NCBI GenBank assembly: GCA_026645375.1 | Contig: JAPFFX010000049.1 | Span: 1 to 26,683, forward strand | DNA length: 26,683 nucleotides | Direction of reading: 5' to 3' | Source of the DNA: Citricoccus sp. WCRC_4 | Lineage (GTDB): Bacteria; Actinomycetota; Actinomycetes; Actinomycetales; Micrococcaceae | Part shown: positions 15,828-20,961 of the stretch, in pieces | How the letters are laid out: each line of letters begins with the position of its first letter | How positions within the stretch are numbered: the stretch's first letter is position 1 | Made by a program: the position numbers and the translations under genes | Notes under the pieces: model-generated | What the model saw: the letters and a program-made list of their open reading frames with translations, nothing else | Database searches by the model: none | What the model was told of the DNA's origin: nothing

Positions 15828-17129
15828 TCAACCGGCGGAAGAGGTCCGGACTGCCTGGGCGTCCGTGGCCTTCGAGGCCGCCGTGCGCGGCCCTCGGCGG
15901 ACTGGACGCTTGTGGGTCGGCTCATCGGTCAGGACCTCGGGATCGTCCTCCGGCGTCCTGTTGGAGAGTGCACCCATCTCGGCGAAGATCACCTTCCAGT
16001 GGTTCTCCAGCGAGTCACGGCCCATGAACAGGCCCAAGTGGCCGCTCTCGGAGGACTGGCGACCGATCCGGTCGGCCGGAGTCGAGACGTGGTCCGCCAG
16101 TGCCCAGACCTGGTCCGCGGGGGTGATGTGGTCCGTCTGTCCGGCCATCAGGAACAGCGGGCACGAGATGTTGGCCAGGTCCACGATCTTGCCCTCGACC
16201 TCGAGTTCGCGCTTGGTCAGGGAGTTGCGCATGAACAGGTGCTCGACGACCCACAGGTAGAAGGCGCCGGGCAGGTCCTGGGTCCACTGGAACCAGTCCT
16301 CGAACTTGCGGTAGCGCTCCAGGTGCTCGGGATCGCGCAGGTGAGTCGCCAGCTCGAGCACGCGACTGACCTCCTGGTCCGGCTGGAGGGCCTTGAAGCC
16401 GTCCAGCAGGAACCGTCCCGGCAGGACGCCGTCGTTGGCCTCCACGACCGAACGGTAGTACGACAGGTCCCCCTTCGGGGTGAGGTGCTGGAGCCATTCA
16501 TGGATCAGGGGCTCGCCCGCGTGGAAGTCGATCGGGGCACCGGCGATGGCCAGCGCATTCACCCGCTCCGGGTGCGTGGCCGCGAAGATCGTGGCCAGCC
16601 AGCCGCCCTGGCAGTCACCGACGATGTTGACCTTGCCCCCCAGGAGGTCGGTGACCTCACGCAGCAGGGCCATGTAGTCGTCGATGCTCGTGTCCTTGGT
16701 CTCCTGGGTGGCCCCGACCCACTCGAGGACCAGGATCCGGGAGCAGCCGTTGTCCCGGCCCGTGATGACCTGGCTCTGGGCATCGGCGAAGTCGACGATG
16801 CTCGAGTCGTGGCCCGCCTGCGGCGGCAGGATCACCGTGGGCAGGATGTCCGCGGGCGCGTCCGCTGCGGAGAAGTCCCGCAAGCGGGCGATGGGCCACT
16901 CGCGCAGGACCGTGTTCTGGTGGGCCCACGGCGGGCGGCGCCGGTCGGACATGGTGGACACCCAGGTGACGAAGTCACCGGCCACGTCCAGCGGGGTCGC
17001 CCCACGCTGCCAGGCGTCCCTCCAGTACTCGAGGGCGAACTTGTTCAGGGCTGTCCAGGTGCCGAAGGTGCCGGAGATGAGGGAATCGGTGATGCCGGGG
17101 GTGGCGAGACGATGAGACGAGGTGTACAC
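15828..17129 (-). CDS. PHA synthase/depolymerase-like alpha/beta hydrolase
   Basis: 433-residue alpha/beta hydrolase. Its nucleophile elbow GDCQGG (Cys173) is the PhaC-type lipase-like box with Cys instead of Ser. Asp333 in MAGQTDHITP and His364 in SESGHLGLF complete a Cys-Asp-His triad. The N-terminal region (FVTWVSTMSDRRRPPWAHQN, about 53-72) and length differ from true PhaC and recall the PhaC-like/DUF3141 and intracellular PHB depolymerase groups, so it may mobilise rather than make polymer. The C-terminus is a basic, probably disordered tail. The start is taken as GTG 17129, because AAGGAGG sits 4 nt before it. The ATG at 17156, nine codons earlier, has no ribosome binding site. It lies downstream of the phasin, after a terminator, and has its own upstream region with tandem repeats. 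Confidence 0.7.
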   Translation of the reverse strand: MYTSSHRLATPGITDSLISGTFGTWTALNKFALEYWRDAWQRGATPLDVAGDFVTWVSTMSDRRRPPWAHQNTVLREWPIARLRDFSAADAPADILPTVILPPQAGHDSSIVDFADAQSQVITGRDNGCSRILVLEWVGATQETKDTSIDDYMALLREVTDLLGGKVNIVGDCQGGWLATIFAATHPERVNALAIAGAPIDFHAGEPLIHEWLQHLTPKGDLSYYRSVVEANDGVLPGRFLLDGFKALQPDQEVSRVLELATHLRDPEHLERYRKFEDWFQWTQDLPGAFYLWVVEHLFMRNSLTKRELEVEGKIVDLANISCPLFLMAGQTDHITPADQVWALADHVSTPADRIGRQSSESGHLGLFMGRDSLENHWKVIFAEMGALSNRTPEDDPEVLTDEPTHKRPVRRGPRTAASKATDAQAVRTSSAG

Positions 17130-17167
17130 GGTGCCTCCTTGGGAAACATGGCTCATGTGTCGTGCGG

Positions 17168-17203
17168 ATGACGAGCGGGTGACGAGCGCGTGACGCGCGT
17201 CAC
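17168..17203. repeat. Three 11-bp tandem repeats ending in a perfect palindrome
   Basis: Units at 17168-17178, 17179-17189 and 17190-17200 share the core TGACGMGCG, one helical turn apart. The third unit is part of the perfect 14-bp palindrome GTGACGCGCGTCAC (17190-17203). They lie 40-75 nt upstream of the hydrolase start, where an operator would be expected. Confidence 0.6.
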
Positions 17204-17253
17204 TTGACGTTGAATCCTACGCCTCAGTAGGGGAATGTCTATGGTCCAAACGT

Positions 17254-17288
17254 CGAACGACCCTGTCGGTGTCCGACAGGGCCGTTCG
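17254..17288 (-). terminator. Terminator of the phasin transcript
   Basis: A 16-bp stem with one A-C mismatch and a 3-nt loop (plus-strand left arm CGAACGACCCTGTCGG), about 30 nt beyond the phasin stop. On the minus strand it is followed by ACGTTTGG, a poor U tract. Confidence 0.7.
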
Positions 17289-17319
17289 TCAGTGCGGGGC
17301 CGGCGTGGAGCCGACCAAG

Positions 17320-17640
17320 TCACTTGAGCAATTCGCGAGCGGCCTTGATCCAGGCGTTGGTGACTTCCTCCGAGAACTGGATCTGGGTGTTCGCGGTGTT
17401 CTTCATCCACTCGTTCTGGGAGGTGCCGGCAATCTGGCGCTGCATCTCGAAGAAGGACTTGGCGGCCTTCTCGTAGTTGTCGACGACGGTGCGGCTGCCG
17501 GCCTTGGTGGACTCGGCCATGGCGGAGTTGAACTCCTTCATGCGCTCGGTGTTCTCCTCGAAGCGCTTGGTGGCCTCCTCGGCCATGCGGTTGGCGTTGT
17601 CAGCGGCGGCGTTGGTGGCATTCTGGTTGGCAGCAGCCAT
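17320..17640 (-). CDS. phaP: Phasin, PHA granule-associated protein
   Basis: 106-residue amphipathic, largely helical protein without Cys. It is Asn/Ala-rich at the N-terminus (MAAANQNATNAAADNANRMAEE) and then carries FEENTERMKEFN, VVDNYEKAAKSFFEMQRQIAG and VTNAWIKAARELLK. The phrase YEKAAKSFFEMQRQ is typical of the phasin family, which coats PHA granules and sets their number and size. ATG 17640 is preceded by GAGGAGA. A longer frame starting 54 nt upstream is not supported. The gene has its own promoter and inverted-repeat operator, so it can be expressed apart from phaB upstream. High phasin expression with polymer-controlled repression is usual in PHA producers. Confidence 0.82.
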   Translation of the reverse strand: MAAANQNATNAAADNANRMAEEATKRFEENTERMKEFNSAMAESTKAGSRTVVDNYEKAAKSFFEMQRQIAGTSQNEWMKNTANTQIQFSEEVTNAWIKAARELLK

Positions 17641-17686
17641 GATGTCTCCTCGGGTTGATGTCGATGGCAGCGGTGAACCTGCCTGC

Positions 17687-17715
17687 GTTAACAAAGTTAG
17701 CAGGGTCTTGCTAAC
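17687..17715. promoter_or_regulatory. Candidate PHA operator upstream of phasin gene
   Basis: Plus strand carries GTTAACA (17687-17693), GTTAGCA (17696-17702) and, after six bases, the inverted copy TGCTAAC (17709-17715). The same units occur upstream of the phaE-like gene. The site covers the -10 and most of the spacer of the phasin promoter, which suggests repression. Confidence 0.65.
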
Positions 17716-17723
17716 CTCTGCAA
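17694..17723 (-). promoter_or_regulatory. Phasin promoter
   Basis: Minus strand TTGCAG (17723-17718), 18-nt spacer, TAACTT (17699-17694). The predicted start is near 17687, giving a leader of about 47 nt with a good GAGGAGA site. Confidence 0.55.
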
Positions 17724-17755
17724 GCCGGCCCGGCCAGTCCGGCAGGTCAACCGTC

Positions 17756-18577
17756 TCACATGTCCATGCCGCCGTTGACGCCCCAGATCTGCCCGGTGAT
17801 GTAGGAGGACTTGTCTGCGACGAGGAAGTGCACCACGCGCGCGATCTCGTCAGGGTGTGCCAGCCGGGCCATGGGGATATTGCCCTTGATCTTGTCCAGG
17901 ACCTTCTCCGGGACCGCCTCGACCATCTCCGTGTTGACGTAGCCCGGGGTGACCGTGTTGACGGTGACCCCGATCGAGTCGTCGTTGAGCTTGCCGGCCC
18001 GCTGCAGGTGGAAGATCGCCTCCCGCGCCAGCGTCTTGGTCAGCCCGAACAGGCCGGACTTCGAGGCGGCGTAGTTGGCCTGGCCGATGTTGCCCATCTC
18101 GCCGATGATCGAGGACACGTTGACGATCCGTCCGGTGCCCCGTTCCAGCATGTGCTTGAGCGCAGCCTGGGCCATGTAGAACGTGCCGGAGAGGTTGACC
18201 TGGATGACGGCGTCCCAGTCGTCGTCCTCCATCTTCAGGACGGTCTTGTCCCGGGTGATCCCGGCGTTGTTGACCAGGATGTCCAGCTTGCCGTGCTCGG
18301 CGACCACGGCGTCGATCGTGGCACGGCAGTCGTCGGCCCTGGCCACGTTGCCCTGGTGGATGGAGAACTTCCCCTCCGGGAAGGACTCCTGCATCTCCTT
18401 GAGGAATTGCTCGGCCCGGCCCGTGTCACCACCATAACCGAGGGCCACCGCCGCCCCCTGTTGCGCCAGGCTGCGGGCGATGGCGGCACCGATGCCGCGC
18501 GTGCCGCCGGTGACGAGGGCCACGCGGTCGGCCAACTTGCTGCCGCGGACTCCGTTGGTCTGATTCTGAGCTGTCAA
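17756..18577 (-). CDS. phaB: Acetoacetyl-CoA reductase
   Basis: NADPH-dependent short-chain dehydrogenase that makes (R)-3-hydroxybutyryl-CoA for PHA synthesis. The 273-residue protein has the cofactor motif TGGTRGIG (23-30), NNAG in LDILVNNAGITRD, and catalytic Ser156, Tyr169 and Lys173 (NYAASKSG). It also has the C-terminal YITGQIWGVNGGMDM. VALVTGGTRGIG, GITRDKTVLKM and VNTVTPGYVNTEMV fit PhaB/FabG; the PHA context favours PhaB. The start is set at a TTG (18577): GGAGGAGAG lies 4 nt upstream, and no ATG or GTG fits. The nominal longer frame enters the phaC 3' end. An insertion-like stretch, REAIFHLQRAGKLNDDS, after the catalytic Lys is longer than in FabG. The gene follows phaC by 37 nt. 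Confidence 0.87.
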   Translation of the reverse strand: MTAQNQTNGVRGSKLADRVALVTGGTRGIGAAIARSLAQQGAAVALGYGGDTGRAEQFLKEMQESFPEGKFSIHQGNVARADDCRATIDAVVAEHGKLDILVNNAGITRDKTVLKMEDDDWDAVIQVNLSGTFYMAQAALKHMLERGTGRIVNVSSIIGEMGNIGQANYAASKSGLFGLTKTLAREAIFHLQRAGKLNDDSIGVTVNTVTPGYVNTEMVEAVPEKVLDKIKGNIPMARLAHPDEIARVVHFLVADKSSYITGQIWGVNGGMDM

Positions 18578-18614
18578 GTGGCTCTCCTCCGGGGGTGGGT
18601 GGTACGTCCGACAG

Positions 18615-19688
18615 TCAGTCGGGACGACGGTCCTGGCTGCGTGGTTCGAGCCAGTCACGGATGTGGGGCCAGATGTCCCCCTTGGCGCGGGAGCCGGCCA
18701 TCAGGCCGATGTGACCGCCGACCCCGTCGAGGTGCTCGACGTCCGGACTCGTCAGGACGTCGAGCAGCGGCAGGGTCCCGTCACGGGGCGCGATGTGGTC
18801 CCTGGAGGCGGTCACCACCAGGATGGACTGCTGGATCCTGGACAGGTCCACCCGGTGCCCACGCAGGCGGATGCGGCCGGTGGCCAGCCGGTTCTCCTTG
18901 TAGACCCAGGTGACCCACTGGCGGAAGGCGCGCATGGCGAAGTTCGGGTTGTCGGCCACCCACTTGGCCATCGGCTGGTACGAGGCCTTGTCCGCAGTGC
19001 CGTCCTGGACCTGTCGGAACAGCCGCAGCGGAGTCCCGACGAAGTTCGGTACCGGCTTCATGAGCTTGTTCACCGTGTCCACGTAGCCACCGGGCAGGTA
19101 GGGCGCGTGCTGCTCCAGCCAGTCGGCATCGAGCTCGTCATTGCCGAGCATGGCCTCGTACGTCGAGTTGCTGGCGTCGAACGGCATGGTCAGCGGCACC
19201 CAGTTGCGCACCGGTGCGTCCGGTGTCACCGACAGGTACATGCCGCTCAGGGCAGCACCGATGCACCACCCGATCAGCGTGATCTCCTCGGCACCGCTGG
19301 TCCGGCGCACCTCCCGGATGGCCCGGGGCAGGTACGTCAGGGCGTAGTCCTCCAGACCGGTGTCCGCGTCCTCCTCGTCGACATAGCCCCAGTCCACGAG
19401 GTAGACGTCATAACCCTCCGCCAGCAGGAACTCCACGAAGGAGTTACCCGGCCTCAGGTCGAAGATGTCAGGCCGGTTGATCAGGGCGAAGGTCAGCAGG
19501 ATCGGCACCGGATGGGTGCGGCGATTGCTGCGATACCGAAAGAGAGTGGTCTTGCGGTAGGTCCACACCACGTCCTTGGGAGTGGCGCCCACGACGGCGT
19601 CCGGCGTCGTCAGCCGGATGTTCGAGTACTCCAGGAGCGTGGCGGGGAGGCGGAGCATGTCCCGGAACATCGACCCCACGGCGGTCAC
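18615..19688 (-). CDS. phaC: PHA synthase catalytic subunit, class III/IV type
   Basis: Polymerises (R)-3-hydroxyacyl-CoA at the granule surface. The 357-residue length is that of two-subunit class III/IV enzymes, not the ~560-600 of class I/II. The signature NRPDIFDLRPGNSFVEFLLAEGYDVYLVDWG is close to textbook. The lipase-like box is GWCIGA with catalytic Cys142, where most PhaC enzymes have GxCxGG. Asp297 (ASRDHIAP) and His326 (GVGGHIGLM) complete the triad. GTG 19688 overlaps the phaE-like stop (GTGA) and is used here; the ATG at 19670 is an alternative start with GTGGGG before it. Translational coupling to the small subunit supports a PhaE-C or PhaR-C heteromer. Confidence 0.87.
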   Translation of the reverse strand: MTAVGSMFRDMLRLPATLLEYSNIRLTTPDAVVGATPKDVVWTYRKTTLFRYRSNRRTHPVPILLTFALINRPDIFDLRPGNSFVEFLLAEGYDVYLVDWGYVDEEDADTGLEDYALTYLPRAIREVRRTSGAEEITLIGWCIGAALSGMYLSVTPDAPVRNWVPLTMPFDASNSTYEAMLGNDELDADWLEQHAPYLPGGYVDTVNKLMKPVPNFVGTPLRLFRQVQDGTADKASYQPMAKWVADNPNFAMRAFRQWVTWVYKENRLATGRIRLRGHRVDLSRIQQSILVVTASRDHIAPRDGTLPLLDVLTSPDVEHLDGVGGHIGLMAGSRAKGDIWPHIRDWLEPRSQDRRPD

Positions 19689-20119
19689 TTCCCCTGGTCG
19701 GCGTCGCCGGTGGCGCGTGACGCGGTGCCCGTTGACCGCGCCGTGCGGCGGGCCGGGGCCTCACGCTCGGCGGCCTCCTGTGCGAGGGCGGCGTTGCGGC
19801 GGCGCTCTGCCGCCAGCTCGTCCTCCAGCCGCTCCACGGACTCCAGGACCATCTCGAGCTTGTCCTCATTGCGGGACAGCTGGCGGTGCAGGGAGGTCAC
19901 GTCCGAACGGCCGGCCAGGCGGGCATTGCGGATCATCAGGTCCAGAGCGTCGTTGCCGAGCCGGTGCAGGGCGACCAGGTTGCCGGCAGTCTGGGAGAGC
20001 ATCTCTCCGAAGGCCTTGGAATTGACCACTTCCTCGAGCCCCGGGGAGGCCGCTGCGAGGACGTCGTCCAGGTACTGCCGGTAGGGTCGATCGCCGTTGT
20101 TTCCGGTTGGGTCCGCCAT
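19685..20119 (-). CDS. PhaE/PhaR-like small subunit of PHA synthase
   Basis: 144-residue, mostly helical protein. The N-terminal part (about 13-70) has YRQYLDDVLAAASPGLEEVV and FGEMLSQTAGNLVALHRLGNDALDLMIRNARLAG. A heptad-like coiled coil follows: VTSLHRQLSRNEDKLEMVLESVERLEDELAAERRRNAAL. The C-terminus is a basic, Ala/Arg-rich tail. This matches the layout of PhaE/PhaR-type accessory subunits, which end in a coiled coil and activate short PhaC proteins. At 144 residues it is much nearer PhaR of Bacillus than the ~360-residue PhaE. Its direct overlap with phaC is the strongest evidence. ATG 20119 is set by GGGAGGA 8 nt upstream; the frame continues upstream only as a non-genic extension. Confidence 0.7.
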   Translation of the reverse strand: MADPTGNNGDRPYRQYLDDVLAAASPGLEEVVNSKAFGEMLSQTAGNLVALHRLGNDALDLMIRNARLAGRSDVTSLHRQLSRNEDKLEMVLESVERLEDELAAERRRNAALAQEAAEREAPARRTARSTGTASRATGDADQGK

Positions 20120-20235
20120 ATGGTGTTCCTCCCGCTGGCCCGGGCAGGTCAGGATGCCGTCGGCCGCATGTTCGGTGTCCGTGGTCGTGGTCTGAAGCAC
20201 ATCGTACACACCGGATAGAACGCGCCGGGTGACGG

Positions 20236-20257
20236 TAGTTAACAAACCTGCTAACTA
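20236..20257. promoter_or_regulatory. Candidate PHA operator upstream of phaE-like/phaC genes
   Basis: A near-perfect inverted repeat: TAGTTAACA (20236-20244), AACC, TGCTAACTA (20249-20257), with one mismatch between 9-nt arms. It uses the same GTTARCA/TGCTAAC units as the phasin operator and sits about 120 nt before the start. It overlaps the TAG stop codon of the phosphopantetheinyl transferase gene. A possible -10, TACGAT, is about 40 nt downstream on the minus strand. Confidence 0.65.
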
Positions 20258-20943
20258 CTGGGCGGTAATACCACCACGGCACCGATCAACCCTTCCGGGG
20301 CCGCTCCCCCGGGCCATTGGGGGTCCGGCGAGACCACCGCCCCCGGTGCACCCGGAACCCTCCACGTCAGACCGGGTTCCTCGTGCTCCGGATCGTCAGG
20401 CCCCTCGTCCGCGGGAACCAGCCGCACCTCCGCGGGGTCGCCCCGGAATCCGGTCCCCCAAGCCTTGACCAGGGCCTCCTTCACGGACCAGAGCCTGGCC
20501 CGAGCCAGGGGCTGGTCGGCGGAAGGCAGCCTGGCGATGGTCGAGGCCTCGGTCACCGAGTAGCCGACGGCCCCGAGGTCGTCCGCCGTGGCGAACGCCG
20601 AGGACCCCAGCTCCTCGATGTCCACCCCGATCCGCCACCCGTCCGCGGCCGACGCACCGTCCAGCCAGGCCGTGGCGAGCCAGCCGCGGGACCGGCTGAA
20701 GCTCACCGCCGGCAGCGCCCGGGCCGGGTCCACGGCGTCCGGACCGTGCCGGCGGCGGGCCAGCCTGCTGTACCGCAGTACCGGGGCGCCGTGCTCGGCC
20801 GACCCGCAGGCCGGGCAGTGGTGGTCCACCTCGAAGGTGCCCGGCCGGTGCCCCAGGGACACGGCCAGGTAGTCCAGGGCCTCGCGCCGCTGGTCACCGG
20901 CGCGCGGGCCGGTGACCACCACGTGCCATCCCGGTCCGGTCAC
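20251..20943 (-). CDS. 4'-phosphopantetheinyl transferase, Sfp type
   Basis: Transfers phosphopantetheine from CoA to a conserved Ser of carrier domains. The 230-residue length is that of Sfp/PptT enzymes, not the ~120 of AcpS. The N-terminal CPACGSAEHGAP (43-54) is the typical P1-like block. GVDIEELG holds the Mg-binding Asp108 and Glu110, and RLWSVKEALVKAWGTGF holds Lys155, Glu156 and Lys160. A natural client is the carrier domain (Ser549) of the Pls-like synthetase about 7 kb away, the only NRPS carrier in the window. It starts at GTG 20943, 18 nt after pheT, and probably rides on the pheST transcript; its Shine-Dalgarno is weak. The stop codon lies inside the candidate PHA operator. Confidence 0.9.
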   Translation of the reverse strand: MTGPGWHVVVTGPRAGDQRREALDYLAVSLGHRPGTFEVDHHCPACGSAEHGAPVLRYSRLARRRHGPDAVDPARALPAVSFSRSRGWLATAWLDGASAADGWRIGVDIEELGSSAFATADDLGAVGYSVTEASTIARLPSADQPLARARLWSVKEALVKAWGTGFRGDPAEVRLVPADEGPDDPEHEEPGLTWRVPGAPGAVVSPDPQWPGGAAPEGLIGAVVVLPPSS

Positions 20944-20961
20944 GACGTCGACCCGCCCGGC

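Noticed and set aside
15828..17156. ATG 17156 as start of the PHA-related hydrolase
   Set aside because: No ribosome site or leaderless -10 precedes it, while GTG 17129 has AAGGAGG at 4 nt.
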